From assembly GCA_029891345.1 (NCBI GenBank), contig CM056997.1, forward strand, positions 217,452,712-217,516,711: a stretch of 64,000 nucleotides of DNA, in the 5' to 3' direction. Position 1 is the first letter of the stretch. Every line of letters begins with the position of its first letter. Position numbers and translations under genes: made by a program. Shown here piece by piece: positions 23,890 to 37,129 of this stretch. A model generated the notes under the pieces. The model was not told where the DNA came from, did no database searches, and worked only from the letters and a program-made list of their open reading frames with translations. The stretch comes from Dryococelus australis. Lineage: Eukaryota > Arthropoda > Insecta > Phasmatodea > Phasmatidae.

Positions 23890-26800
23890 CAACAGACAAA
23901 TACCAAATACAGAAAATCAGAAAATAATTCAAACAACACCAAATATTACATGAAGTTAAAAAGAATGAACCAGGCCTATCCATACATGCAAGTACACTAC
24001 ACATACAAGGACACAACGATACTCGCGTCGCACGCGTGCATTCACACGAGCACCTTTGTTTGATTATTATCCTCATAGTTTCATCCACTGAGGTTTCCTA
24101 GGAAGAACTTATTCATTATATGTGTTCACTGTTTTAGTACAAATATGTTCCAATGTCAAACTTCTCCACGTTTATGATGAGGCAGTAGGCCAAGTGAAAG
24201 AACGCGAGTAGAAATGTGGTTCTGTTGTTTCATTAACAGTTTATTTTCAATTTTACAGCAAGTATTTACTGGATGGTGATCATTCTGGTAAGAAATTAGC
24301 CAGAACAGATATGCCTACTGGGTTCTGGAAATAATCTGCGTTTTAAGGAGCAATGACAAGGTGTGTTTTATTTCTGAAATTAAACTCGCCTTGTTCTTGC
24401 TTCATAAAACGCTTATTTCACTTTCATCGAATCGTTACCTCGCTGCTAAGCAGGGACCACTGCAGTTTGAAGTTCAGTTAACTTGATTCCCAGCTCACAC
24501 GAATTTTCACATGCGGGAAACCTGGTAGTTTTTTTGGGAAATTTTAGTCTCCCACTCCCTTGCATTCCGCCCCTTTTTGCGCCCTTAGGGAAGATTTAGT
24601 AGCATTTATTGCTACGTCTGAAGACTCACAGAACAAAGTAAGTGCATTATACTAAATGGCTGATCACTTCTGCCATCCGATACTTTTAAGTGAACTTTGA
24701 TGTAAAACGAAGTTAACCGAAAATTAAAATGATTTGTAATTTTTAAATATTTAATGACTCGCACTATTTGAATGTGTGGGGTTCTTATAGTTGTTGTTCT
24801 ATAATATATATACGTCATGCAATACATTATTAATGTAAAACGTTTTCTCAATATATTAGATTGTTCAATTTCATTTTTATGCGACATATAATATAAATTT
24901 TAATTTTATTGTAATAAATATAATGTGTACACATTGCATTTAGTAATAAAAATAAAAATAAATGTCTCGATTTATGTACAAAATTATTTACAGAATTAAT
25001 TTTAATTTTCATGACTAATGGTGACACAGCACTAATGTTACCTTGTAACTTTCAAGAAAACAGATGAGTCAAACAAAGGCGTCCTTGATTTTTTCAGGAA
25101 CAATTGAATATGCAAAGGAAAGCATACATTTTGACAGATTTCATCTGTCCCAAAATTATTGCTCATTTTAATACTATTTTACATTATTTTTGTATTAGGT
25201 ATTAGGAATAACTAGTTTATTATACTTAATAATATAAAAATTATATTTTGAATATAACTTTTTGTGAGAAAAAATTAGTGGGACTGACTGAATCTGTCAA
25301 AACATTTTATTTACTTCAAACATTTAAAACTAACAACGAAAGGAATAAAATATTTCGAAATTATTACATAAAATGAATTAATCTAACAACGTATATTCGA
25401 GTAATACAACATTTTTTTTAGTATTAAATTAACTGTTATTAAAGCACTTTTTAAATTTCACATACGTTTACTTTATTTTGTTTCGTAGACTCTGCTCCGC
25501 GAAGCATACATTTATAAGATACATTGTTCCCATTAACAACCAAAACGTTTCACCGATATAGACTAAATGATAGTTTAATTGAATAAACATGTCTGTTATA
25601 GGGTTCACTGTGTCAATAAATTTCGCGATAAATATTAGGGGCAGTAAATAACTAAAATTTGTTTAGGTACGGCTTCTACTCATATTAAACTTAACCTTCT
25701 CATTTTATATCAAAGATGTTAAATAGCTGGACGATAGTGTGACACTATCCCGCCCTCCTAAAGTAATTACGTTGAAAGAAACATTCAGTTTTTTTTTAGA
25801 TGAACGTTTCATAATTTAGCTTGCGTAAAATTTTAATTATATTGCTTTCTAATCCAAAAAACATATGCATTGAAGAAAAGTATTTTGTATCTATTTCGTA
25901 GCGTAGTATTTATAGCATGAGCAAATATTTTGACTCCAGTATTGAACGAGCGTGTTGCCTGCAGATGCACTGTAGACGACCCTGGAAGCTAGATGAGTGC
26001 ACTTTTCTTCTCGGAAAGTTGTCGCACCTGCGCGACCTGAAACCACAATGACCATTACCTCCTACTGTCTGCTTATCCCCTCACTTGGCAACACACTCTC
26101 CCCCCATCAGACCCTCTGTAATCCCGCTGGCTGAGGTAGCAGGTAGCATACTGGCCTGCCACAGATTGCGTATGCTCTCAGAAAACACTCCTGTAAAATA
26201 GTTCTCCTGGATGATTATATTATAACTTGCTGCTTGTTTCTGCAGCTGGCATAGACTCCCTTTACATCGACAGCATGTGTGTTATATATCAGGCGATTTA
26301 TTTACTATTCGGCGTCCATCTCAATCGTTACTGACATTTTCAAGGCACACTGCATCTGTAATAGGTCAACTGGTGTGCATATGCATACATTTTAATTAAT
26401 TATCACATAACTGTAGCATTTAAGGCACATTAATAAACATAACAGATTCACAGAAAAATTGTTCATTATCATTGGTGAATTTTCTGTGACGATTTCGGCC
26501 TATGAATGTAAAAAGACATAAGTTTTGATAGAAAATTTTTTATTTAAAAAGTTTTAAATTTAATGTTAATTAATGGAAACTTCTCCAGAATTGGCCAATA
26601 CAAAATAATAATGTCACGAATTTGCGTGCAAGGTTTGATTAGGAAATTCGAGATAAAAGAACCTATGAAACGCGCATAAAAGCCACATTTCCGCAACATG
26701 TATTAATGTCTCTTTATTTTTTGTCATCCCCGTTTCACTTCCGTACGTTGAAGCTGACAATTGAGCTTTGAGCTGACATGTTTTTGTACGACTCGTTATA

Positions 26801-29540
26801 ATTTACTATTCATTACGGCGTGCACTTTTATTTTATGTTATATATTTACGTATTTAATTTCAATATTATAATAATTGGAGTTTCTAACTATCACTTATTG
26901 TCCCTTGTATTGTTTTTGATACCACTAAGCCAATATTTGAACGAAAAATCAATTATTTTGTTTTATCACGTGAATTTAGCTCTATACCATGTTTTTGTAT
27001 TTATCACATGGATCGCTCTAAGATATATCCTCATTACTGGCAAGAATTGTCTCGAAATAAAAGCCGGTGTAAACAATTTAAATATAGAACAAACATATTG
27101 CCAATATAGAGGATGTTTCTCAATTACATATAAAAGTTTTCTCCGTGAATCACGGCGACAAATTATGGGAAAATATGGTCTAACTGTTCCTTTGAAAGAG
27201 CTAGTCTCCCTTGAAGGTGCTACAGAAACATGTTATAAAAAAAGTACTTTTGGTTCAGTAGTCTTTGTTATTCTATTATTTTATAGGGTTGCGTGGGTAC
27301 TCAACTATGATACGGAGAACCTGTGCCATAGTAAAATTGTGAGGTGCCACTTTTTAGCTAAATGTGCTGCTGGGTCTGCAAAATGGCTCCACTAAGTGTA
27401 TAACTATAACACAGCGACCATTTTGTTAACTTTGGCATGCAGAACACTTTTCTGTCGTAAGTGAGATCCATGACGCATTATGAATAATTTCTACATAAAT
27501 AAGTTTGCGTCCCTGGCTGTTACTAACGCGGGAGCTATTATCAGTGAAACACTGTTGCATACCTGCATAACAGTGTTATGCTTCCTGGAATAAAAATATT
27601 TCTTTGTTGCATGTTCATGAGACTGAAACTCCCTCAGTACTAGAGATAGGCCAAATGTCGTATATACAATTATTTTCTACATATTTTTGACAATGCTCTG
27701 GCAGATATTCCATACTACTCTGTATATACCAACTGTCTGTTCATGGGAAAACTACTTCCTGTAGATTGTGAAAGGTAAATATATCCTATGTTATAGGCCT
27801 CCATCTGCATCGTTGCGAATTATAATGTTTATTGCTAATTCTGAAGCTTCATTGCAAATGCTTGTTTAATATACACTACGCTTTTGATGACTTCAGTAAA
27901 AAGTTAATTGAAAACTTAATAATTTATTATAGTGTCTACAGAAAAGCTTTCCTCTCACTGTATCAGGGCTTTCGTAAAACTGTGTTTTCGCTTACTGCAT
28001 TCTACATACGTTGTGTAATAATTTGTTTCAGTGTAAGTGTCATCACAATGCGTTATTCTTTCTCAAACCAACATTTACTCTTCTCCTTAAAGATTTTATA
28101 GATTTTTCTTAACCTTCAAGAATTCGTATTATTGAAATACCTTTGCAGGTAGTGTTTAGCAAATTCGCCGCCATTTATTGACCACAGCTCAGCTGACGCC
28201 CCTTTTTAAATATGAGAACGACCATAGTATATTTCAAAACAACTGTAAAATGAATTTATTCGGCGATATATTCAAGAGCGTTTTAATCAACATTCCTCAT
28301 TGTGCTTTATTATGTGTTTTTCAGATATGTATTGAATCATACGACAGAAATCACAAGGAAAACACTTTTGTCTACTGTGGTTAAACCGATATGAAATTAA
28401 ATGTTGGTGGCGCTAGTAAAAAATGTGTTAATAATTTTGTAAAAAGTGCAGTTGCGATAATAAAACAATGTTAAAATTTTCGTAGTAAAATTTTAATAAT
28501 CCACAAGAATGTGTGACTTTTATATAATTGCAAAAATCTCTTTAAAAACGAATATCAGTATTACTGAACTATATAGGCCTGTGCTTTTCGTTCTTTAGTT
28601 CTTAACAATAGCTATTATGGGCTTGTTTAAAGTTTTATTTTCAGGTTCTGGGTTTCGCAACAATTTAGCTCTGCAAAGGGGTATATCCGCAATAATAAAT
28701 TTTAGTTTAACTGTTCATCGCCATTTCAGATGTCAGTGCGAGAAAACAATATTATGGTTCTTACAATAGCACAATTTTTTTGATTGTATATTCAAAATAA
28801 TGCATATTAAGCCAAAATTGTCACGCATGAATAAAAATTAAATATCATGGAGTACCAGTTAATGAGAATATTTTGAAATTATCATAAATAGTCCATCATA
28901 AAATTAATAATAATTTATATCAACATCAATTTTGAAAAAAAAAAAAAAAAAATCTCTTCAGTTTTATTCCTATGTCTCGTCAGTGAACGCGTCTATTACA
29001 AACAGGACAACTATACGACATTAAAAAACTTCTTGGAATTACAAAGAGTGCAAATTCATACGATTATAGTGACACCCAGTTAACGTAAATGTTCAGTTTG
29101 ACTATCAATAACGGAGCTCACTGTCCAGGCACATTCATTTTTATATTAGGAATGCAGTAGGTGAACAGCTTAATGAGAAGTCGCCAAAAGGAAGTATAAT
29201 AATTAATTACCAAATATTTAATGTTACGTTTTCCAAACAACTAGTGAAAACAGACACTTGAAGAGTACTTCTTAGTAATAAAATAATGACTGCATTAAGT
29301 GTTAGTGAACTTTTACAGCTGGGTAGATGTAAAAGAGTGCCTAAAGGGCTCAGTCTTTGCCAGCATAAATAAAACAAACACGTAGAAGACACATGCACAT
29401 GTGTTTTTATTTTCTTTTTTGTTACCTGATCACAAATATTTAGGCTTTCTGGTATTCCTGTACTCAGTACACGCTATTTATCAAAATAAAAAAAGAGGGG
29501 AAGGGGGGAGCTGCCTTCCAACTGACTATCGCAGATCTCT
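23890..29540. other. AT-rich DNA with no recognised gene
   Basis: About 5.6 kb between the foldback element and the next tandem array. The longest open frame is 26820-27395 (plus, 191 codons), whose N-terminal third is hydrophobic. Its central part, around QIMGKYGLTVPLKEL, looks more protein-like, but I recognise no family. Other short ORFs (24612-24887 minus; 27832-28101 and 28178-28384 plus) lack any signature. An oligo-A run lies at about 28930-28950. The stretch could be intron or decayed transposon. Confidence 0.4.
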
Positions 29541-29549
29541 TCTGTGAAT

Positions 29550-30260
29550 CGGAAATTGTTGTCATCTATGCTTATTAAGGGGTAACAGGGCATTTCATCT
29601 TCTTCGGGGCCGGGCGGGATTCCTGCGATACATTATTGATTAATCTATTTCCATAAGTTCCCTTACAGAGGCTATGTATGTCTGTACTATGGTCTAAGAC
29701 ATCGTGGGATATTCGAAATCCCTCGCAAGTAAAACCTACAATTCGAATTTGTTGACTCTGACTTTATCAGATCGAAAGTGTTCGCTACATATGTCTATAA
29801 AAGGCCCTAGAGCATAATAGCTTATATCGGTCTGTTAGAGGATGCAAGGAGTATCTACAACTCGGTTCAAAATAGCTTGGAGGGTATTACTATAAAATAA
29901 CTTAAAGCCTAATGGCATATATCAGCTCGTTCGTGGTCATAAGCATTTTCTACAATTCAATTTAATGTCTAAAAGTCTATCTGTTCGAAAATGGTGGCCA
30001 GGTATGCTTATAAATATGCCTTAGGCACAGTGGCTTATTTCAACTTGTACTAGGTCGTATGTATTACTTAAGGTTCGATTTTGATGTCTCGTAGTCCATC
30101 TGTTCCGAAATGGTTGTCATATATGCTTATAAAACTGTCGAAGACATAAGGTCCTAAAGCAGCCGAAAAATATGATTATAAGATGACTTATGGCCTAATG
30201 GCCTATATCAGCTTATTGGCGTAGTAAGTATTACCTAAGATTCAGTTTTGGCGATTAATA
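29550..30260. repeat. Degenerate tandem repeat, period about 125-150 bp
   Basis: Segments such as TATGCTTATAAAA, GCCTAATGGC(A/C)TATATCAGCT, GTATTACCTAAG(A/G)TTC and AGTC(C/T)ATCTGTTC recur in the same order three to four times. Units are diverged and vary in length. The style resembles the ~150-bp subrepeats of the large foldback, but the sequences are not obviously the same family. Confidence 0.7.
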
Positions 30261-31569
30261 AAATATTAAAAAAATGAAATAATTGCATATAATGTGGCAT
30301 ACCGGGGCGCCTTAATTATAATTTTTTTCTTACTGTACAACATATTTCTTTTAGGGATTAAAAAAACTCATTGCGGAATTTTTACTTCCCCATTGTGCCT
30401 ATTCGTTACGTATTGGAGTGCTTTCCCATTCAGATCTGCGAGGGAGTAAAAATTCACTGGTTATTTGGCTTCATTTCTTTGGCCACCACTGTGCTAGGGA
30501 GTAAAAATAGTTATTATTAATTTTGAGTTCACCAATTTCAAAAGTGACTTTTTTTTTAAATTTATACAATACTTTTTTTAATTAATAAATTTTAATTCTG
30601 TGCCTTTAGAATTTTAATTTTGTTCTGGCAAATAAAGTAAACATTAAATAAAATACTCTGTTCATTCATAGAAACTTTTTATTCTATCAAATTTTTACCC
30701 TACAAACAGTCGCACATACCATCAAAAAAAATTTCAATTGTCTTCTTTATATATATATAATCCGCCTAACTAAGAAACCTCCAATATGTATGAAACTGTT
30801 TCAGATAACAAAATGCGATTTTCGCTAAATGAAATAATGTATGGAGGCAAGCAGTTTGCCGCAAAGTGACTATTAGTAACAGGTTTATGGACAGCAGTAA
30901 TTTAACCACATATGATTTTTTCCAGGAAACATGCATTTAATTCAACGTCATCTGAAAGTACATGCAAAGTGGAATTCAATAAAAAAGCATATGCAGTGAA
31001 AAGTAACACAGTATCATAAAGAAATAATGTCCAAAAATGATTTCGTTAAGTGTGCTGGTAGCATGGGGCAATCGACCTTTACTTACAGAGGAAATCAAGC
31101 AGCGCGCGCCATGACTCATACTGTTGGAACCGCTTCCTTATAGCAGTGTTACACTTACCTTAAAGGGACAAAGGGCACAGAATACGATATTAGACAAAGA
31201 AGAGCGCTGCAGTGGAGGGAATACAGGCAATGTGAGTGGAAGTCTGATGTCAATACATTACATGTTATTCAAATACCAACTAAATCCAGCAGATTTGTAT
31301 CCTTTTCGTTAAATGTATTAATTAATGTGTGCATACAGATGCACAACAAAAATATTTTAAAAAAAACCTAAGAATATTGCAATCGCATCCGTATGTATTG
31401 TACAAAAGAACACAGTTATGGTAGAAACGCTATACATTAGGTATGTTTACCAAATCGATAGAAATACACATCTGCAAACGCACATGTAGCGAGCTAAGAG
31501 CGGCTTGAAGTATTCCTGGCGTAATTTCTCTGCACGTTGACACAATGCATTTCTACATGTAATCTGGTG
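30261..31569. other. No gene seen
   Basis: AT-rich DNA with A/T homopolymer runs. GGGAGTAAAAA-type motifs occur at about 30380-30510. The ORF at 31124-31312 (plus, 62 codons) has no recognisable signature. Confidence 0.4.
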
Positions 31570-31968
31570 TCGAAGTAACTATGCTGTACACCCTGTATTA
31601 CAGTGTTCACCACGGGAAACAAACGAGAGGTGTGAGTTTGGGGGAGCGAGCTGGCCATCTTACGTCACCACCACGCCCTAACCACCGGTTAGGAAACATT
31701 TAATTTTACACTTGCCTCGCCACCAAAGCAAAATGTGCAGGCCAACCATCATGCTGAAACCACACACATATCATGACGTATGTCGAGTGGTTTGTCTACC
31801 AGAAGTGCCGGTAAGATCTCTGTGAGGAAATGGGCGTAACCAGTCAGTGTCCACTGAATGAAGTATGGCGTCATGGCGTAGTCTCCAACGATTCCACGCC
31901 ACATGTTCACTTTCCACTGTCGCTGATGCTCAACATGCAGGTCCCAACACTGATTCTCCGTTCCATAC
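31570..31968 (-). pseudogene. Mariner-type DDE transposase, C-terminal part, decayed
   Basis: The minus strand encodes pieces in several frames that follow a widespread insect Tc1/mariner-superfamily transposase: WRGIVGDY, then LTEILPALLVDKPLDIRH, then FQHDGWPAHFALVAR with one of the catalytic aspartates (in HDG), then NRWLGRGG and WPARSP. The last motif sits where the family has WPPRSPDL. Frameshifts break the frame near 31750 and 31690. Just beyond the 3' end lies CTGTACACCCTGTATTAC (about 31583-31600), similar to mariner-like ends. The N-terminal half is missing: the frame abuts the Polinton ATPase at about 31968, consistent with insertion of a 5'-truncated copy or later deletion. Confidence 0.75.
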
Positions 31969-32445
31969 TCTTGAAAACTGATAGCATTATGTCTGTAGTT
32001 ACATGATATCTGTAAACATGCCGCAAATTTATATTGTCAATGCGAAACAATGCCAACATGTTTGCATTGTCATGAAGCAGATGTTTGGGTATGCGCAAAA
32101 AAGACTGGCCGAGGTACACGCAGTCCATCTTAGCATGCAGTCCCATGTTAAAATACTTTGCTTCTTGCAGGAAATGTCATTAAAGACAAATATCGTGTTT
32201 GGCAATGCTTCACTCGGTGGCACGACTGCATCATTATTGTTGCAGGGGAAATAACCCACACCATCCACAGCTTGAAGTACCCGGACAAGTCGTTGGTGTT
32301 TAGGTTGCTGGAGCGATTTTGAATAAAAGGATAACAGTATTGAACCAAAGACCATTCCCTTCTTCCAGCAGGCTCTGTAGGACGCATAATTTTCTGTAAT
32401 TTGGTGGTCCTGTGATGATGCAACTCACTGTATTGTGCGATTGGA
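31968..32445 (-). pseudogene. Polinton packaging ATPase (FtsK/HerA-type), copy 1, broken
   Basis: This ATPase would pump element DNA into the capsid. Reading leftward: CIITGPPNYRKL (the Walker A position, about 32415), GLWFNTVI, then after a frameshift SKSLQQPKH and GVGYFP (about 32310-32260), VPPSEALPN and IFVFNDI (the Walker B position, about 32190), then after another frameshift MGLHAKMDCVYLGQ, PKHLLHDNANML and LRHVYRYHV (about 32145-32005). The order matches the packaging ATPase of Polintons and adintoviruses. Walker A has Arg-Lys in place of Gly-Lys, and Walker B has Asn for the first Asp. The sequence ends where the mariner-type transposase begins. Confidence 0.85.
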
Positions 32446-33590
32446 ATATCGCCACGGTAATATTTTCTATTTTAATGCATTTCTACAGTGGTTGGTACCA
32501 CTGTTTAGTAAATTTTACTAGTTAGTTTGCAACGCCCTTGCCCCAAGGACGTGGCAAGGTGGACGAAAAAGTCCACAGATAAAAAAAAACTCCTAAAGAA
32601 AACAAACCCCTCGTAAAAACAGAGAAAATCTGAAACCTTAATTATCAATGATGTTTAAAAGTTGGCGAGTGCTTATTACCAGTAAAATTCATGAGTAGTT
32701 TCAATAGAATTTATTTGATTCTTTTCTGTTACACTTTTTTTCACAATTATATTTATTAATCTTATAGGCCGGCATATAATGGCCAAAATTTACAGAAGTT
32801 ACTATTTTGACTCATTATTCAAACAGATAACAAGATTTTAACTTTGATTTGAACTTTTTTGTGGGCTAACATTAAAAAAAAAAACACCAATTTAGTTGGA
32901 AATTGTTTATATTTTAGTCACTTTTCCAAAATCTTTCAATAAATTAATCATGGCTTTATGAGCTCTTCACGAGGTCAACAACACGATGCCACCTAATTCA
33001 TTCTTAAAATCTGCAGCAAAACACACCGTTTCCTTTAAAGATTTTAGCTGGATTAGAATTTTAGCATGTTAAACTGCCATGTAAAATTTTTTGGACAACA
33101 CCAAGAAAATTCCCATTTCAAAACCGTATTGTATTTGGTGTATGATTAGCAAACAATTAAAAGATTGATTTAAAATTGCTGCCAAGTAATACATGCATTA
33201 AGTTAATTTTCTCAACTTTTGCCAAGTTAAAATTTTTCTTGCCAACATGGCGCCTGTCTCCTACTTACGGCACCCAGTGTGCCTGCTTCTTGTGCCATAA
33301 GGGCTATGCAGAAAGATTTATATACTGAACATTACTTAACTTGCGGCAAGGTGACTCCTTCTGGGGCAGTGGCAGAATCCGACACCGAGCCATTTATACA
33401 AATCACAAAGCAATTTATCCAAGAGGGGTGTGCATATACCACAGCCAATAGGAAAACATGTGTCCATTTATGGAAAACTTCGTTGAAGGTAAGCATTACT
33501 CCTTATAGGGGTCTCTTGGAACTCCAACATATGCTCACCCATCACGAAACTTCCGATATTCAAGCAGGCTCTAGGAAGTGATGTCACCAG
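32446..33590. other. No recognised gene
   Basis: AT-rich DNA followed by a short ORF at 33279-33581 (plus, 100 codons) in slightly GC-richer sequence. The ORF has no motif I recognise. Confidence 0.35.
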
Positions 33591-35300
33591 CGCGCAAAAC
33601 CCTAGGCTCCCAGCCTGTTGGCAGGATGAGCGTGACGACAGCCTCAATAGTTCCTCGGAGTACCGCTAGCAGGCGCGCACAAACGTCCAGCTACCTTGCG
33701 CCCGCCACACATGCTGAGATGGAGCTATTGGAATGTTGATACCCCGAAATGCTGCTGAACTCCAAGCCATGGTGATGACGTCGAATGGTGCAGCCCACCC
33801 CGGGCTGCTTTGTAACAAGGTACAATCAGCTGGTGTGTGGTAAAAACCACGTCTCCTTTGAAAAATTTCGGGCCGGTAGATGCAATTTATCCGTGATGAA
33901 ATACAATAGAATATTTAAGCAAACTCCGTGCTCAAAAATATGAAATTTTTGGGTGAGGCGTCACAAGTTTTAAAATAAACATCATTAGCCGGCCTTATTA
34001 TTGCTTAAACTGCGTTATATAACTAATTAATTTTTCTTATTTGCTATTCTATGTTTTATAATCAGGTGTGTTCTATATTTGTCGTTTGTAAATGGGTTTA
34101 TCAACTTATAAAAAATTGTAAAGAGTTGCTGCCGTGTGGCGCTACTAATGAGTGTGTGACATCACCTGATCGGTGCTTTGCATAGTGCGCTGGCTATGTG
34201 ATGATGCAGTCTTAGCTGAGAGTCACCTGAGTAGAGCTGCGTGCAGGTGTTCATAATGCAACGAGTGCGTAAGCCCGTCCAAGTGCGTACGAGGATCTAT
34301 TCAAGTGTGGAGAAGAGTGCCTTGAGGACATAAACGAAAGTTAATCGGAGTTGTTAGTCACTTGAGTTCCATATTGAGCTTCCCTGGCACGGCGCCGGCG
34401 ATAAGCTGTTGCATGTGACATACGAACGGAACACATGTGTAAGGCTAGAGGTACCTTACCAGCGAGCGGACAATAATATGGGCAACTTGTGTTATGACCA
34501 CACGCCTACGAGCCATGGTAGTGCTGACGGGTCCGTCTTTCGCGGTGCGGCAACACGTGATTAACGGGGGAACGAAATTTTGCGTGATATGGGCATTTAA
34601 ATAAATATTGCAAATAAATACAAGACTAGGGCAGAGTTTGCAAATATCCCTCTATAAAATTTGGTCGGTGTTGAAGCAAAAACAGTGCCAACGAGAATTA
34701 TGCGTAACTTAGTATGACGCGCGGGTTGTTGAACTGCCTGATGAAAGTCGACGAAGTGTTGATTGTGAGGGAACATTTATTCTGTTGTTTGTGAACTTCA
34801 TCCCCATCCATGTCGTGTATACAAGCAGGACAGCGATGATAGAACTCGTATGATGACGTGAAATATTTTACGCTGTGGTTAAGAAGCTTAACCGCGCCTT
34901 AACTGCGACGTAAAAATAAAGGAATACAGGGTGTTTCACGAAGTGGTTAGTGTGCTCATCGGGAATCATCAATCGCCTGGGGTGGCGATCAGCAATGAGG
35001 CGTCGACCTGACCCGACGTCGGGCCCATTCAACAGATCGTCGCTGCACGGTGGTATGCAAGGGGCATTGGGCCTGTAGAAGGGCCACTGCCAGGGTATTT
35101 TATTGTAAGCTGCGTTAAACGTCCCATTACAAGGAACGCGATGTGCTTTGACGAGGTAACGTAATTTCTGAGAAGATAGTAACCTCGCTAGTGCAAAACC
35201 CGGTGGTAACTCTCAGTCAGGAACTCCGTATAAGCATTGATAGCCATTGGTTTGAAACATTTTAGCCAGTTAGCTCCTTGTTATACCGAGTGCAAACTTT
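33590..35300. other. GC-richer, CpG-containing segment, unassigned
   Basis: Base composition differs from the surroundings and CpGs are frequent, but no ORF stands out. An AATACAGGGTGTTTCACGAA motif at about 34923 resembles the end of a mariner-like element, comparable with the complement of the motif at 31583-31600. It may be an old transposon or a promoter-type CpG-rich region. Confidence 0.35.
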
Positions 35301-35917
35301 TAAGTCACATTATTGTGGAAAGCGTGTGGACTTTCCGTTTGGCTTTAAATTTAAAGGAATTTATAGTATGATAATTATTGTGTTAAGAGTGTTAAAATGG
35401 TAACTATATTTTCGTAATTTTTTATGCTAATCGTAAACTGGAAATTTTTAGAGCTGGATGTGTTAAATAAGAACTTGCGTAAATTGCTTATACAATAGTG
35501 GAACCTACCATACATAGTTTCGGCGATCATTATTTGTGTGTCACCCATAGTAACCCTTGAAAACTGCTCTGCTGAGAATTAAATTACTTGGTTGCTGAAT
35601 TATGAGCTTAGAAATATTGGCATCGATATTGGAGTATAGAAATGGGATTTTTAAAACGAGTACACATTTTCTTACCCCCCCCCCCCCACCCGCCACTTCC
35701 GAGAGACGGTATGTGTGAAAAAATTTGCGCTTAAAAGGGTGAGCCAAATTTGATATTCCTGGCACCTCTTGCTGGGGGTAGAGGGCTTCTCGGTATTCGG
35801 AAATAGGCTTCCATGTTGCGATTCGTGGAAGATAGATTCATCTTCGGCATGAATGCTTATTGGTAGAGTAACATCTTGGTTAATAATATGAATATTACAA
35901 CTACTATTTTGTAGTTC

Positions 35918-36140
35918 GTGCAGTGCTAACTACGGTGCATACAGTGCTAAGTTCAGTGCGCGAGGTGCTGATTGTGGTGCATGAAATGCTAAGTGTGGCG
36001 CATAGAGTGGTAAGTGCGGGGTGTGCTATGCTAAGTGTGGTGCTAAGAGTGGTGCTCAATGTTATGCATGCAGTAGTGCTAAGTTTGATGCATGGTGTGC
36101 TAAGTGCAGTGCTAATTGTGGTGCTGATTGCAGTTGCAGA
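35918..36140. repeat. GTGCTAAGTGNGGTGC short tandem repeats
   Basis: Irregular units such as GTGCTAAGTTCAGTGC, GTGCTGATTGTGGTGC and GTGCTAAGTGCAGTGC recur about every 15-20 bp. The ORF at 35923-36228 is a by-product, giving a hydrophobic Val/Leu/Ser pattern. Confidence 0.85.
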
Positions 36141-36519
36141 AAACCAGCGCTACATGTTTAAGAATCTCTCTTCACATTATCTCTCCATGAAATCTGCTTC
36201 TGGCAGATATAACAGAAGTTACACTTAAACTCGTCATTCTGCAGGTTTTAATTTTATGTCGACGTATGCTGCGCAAGGCTATAAATGATTTACTATAGAA
36301 ACGACAAAGCAGATGCATCATTAGCATTTTACAGCTGTACTCTTCCAAGTCTAGATTGATACTGAAACAAAATAAGTATAAAATGAGCATATTTGTACTT
36401 TACTTGGTCAATTCACCACAATGTCTCAAAGATGCAAGACTGTAGCTGGAAATAGGATCGTCGACACGGCCAATCAACAATCTACCATTCAAGCTGCACA
36501 TTCGAGGATCCAGTTTCTG

Positions 36520-36945
36520 CGGGATGGGAATGAAGATAGCTGAAAGTCTGTCAGGCAATAAGTCAGGCATAAACACCCTCCACATGGCTTGCAGCACCAG
36601 GACCTCACCAATTTCCAGCACAAGGATCTGCAAGCTAGGCACTAGGTAGACAAGATATTTGGACAGAAGGCCGATGCAATAAGAAAATCATCAGACACTA
36701 GACTCGGAGATAAAATAGCCACGTGGGGCATATCCAATGTGATGAAGGCCAATGTGAAGATAGGAATGTCAGATAACAGTAACAGAAAGTCACAGGTTAA
36801 AAATGGAACAGGTGAAGAGAGTAAGAGAAATGCACAAGTGAAAAGTAAGGCAGTGACAAAAGGGAAGAAAAACACAAAATCAAGAAAACTTCGACCAGCA
36901 GATTTTCCTATTGATTTTGTCTGTTCTCTGAGGCCTACTTGAAGC
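36520..36945 (+). pseudogene. Possible Polinton basic capsid-associated protein, remnant
   Basis: Just upstream of the protease, two frames suggest the tail of a small basic virion protein: RGSSFCGMGMKIAES (about 36510-36550), then after frame changes an open stretch from about 36655 to a stop at 36940 that is rich in Lys, Arg, Ser and Asn (KRNAQVKSKAVTKGKKNTK). In Polintons a Lys/Arg-rich capsid-associated protein with a Gly-rich segment often lies next to the protease. The match is by composition and position rather than firm motifs. A short MHKKRPRSLPKAIPS ORF at about 37040 may belong to the same type of protein. Confidence 0.35.
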
Positions 36946-37129
36946 CACATGTATCGTCCGAGTCATTAACACAGCATCGAACGAACAGAAGCCGTTGTCC
37001 GAGGCCCAAAGATACAATGAAAATAAGGAAGCAATCACCATGCATAAAAAAAGACCAAGGTCTTTACCTAAGGCCATACCCAGTAGAAAGTGAAAGTGAG
37101 CAAAAGTGACACAGTAGGAAGCGGCAATA

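Noticed and set aside
26820-27395. 191-codon ORF considered as a membrane protein or transposase N terminus.
   Set aside because: The hydrophobic start follows from AT-rich composition and no family motif could be confirmed.
31907-32146. Read first as the N-terminal half of the mariner-type transposase.
   Set aside because: Its motifs (CVYLGQ, HLLHDNANML, LRHVYRYHV) match the Polinton ATPase and the second ATPase copy at 54815-55510; transposase similarity starts only below about 31968.
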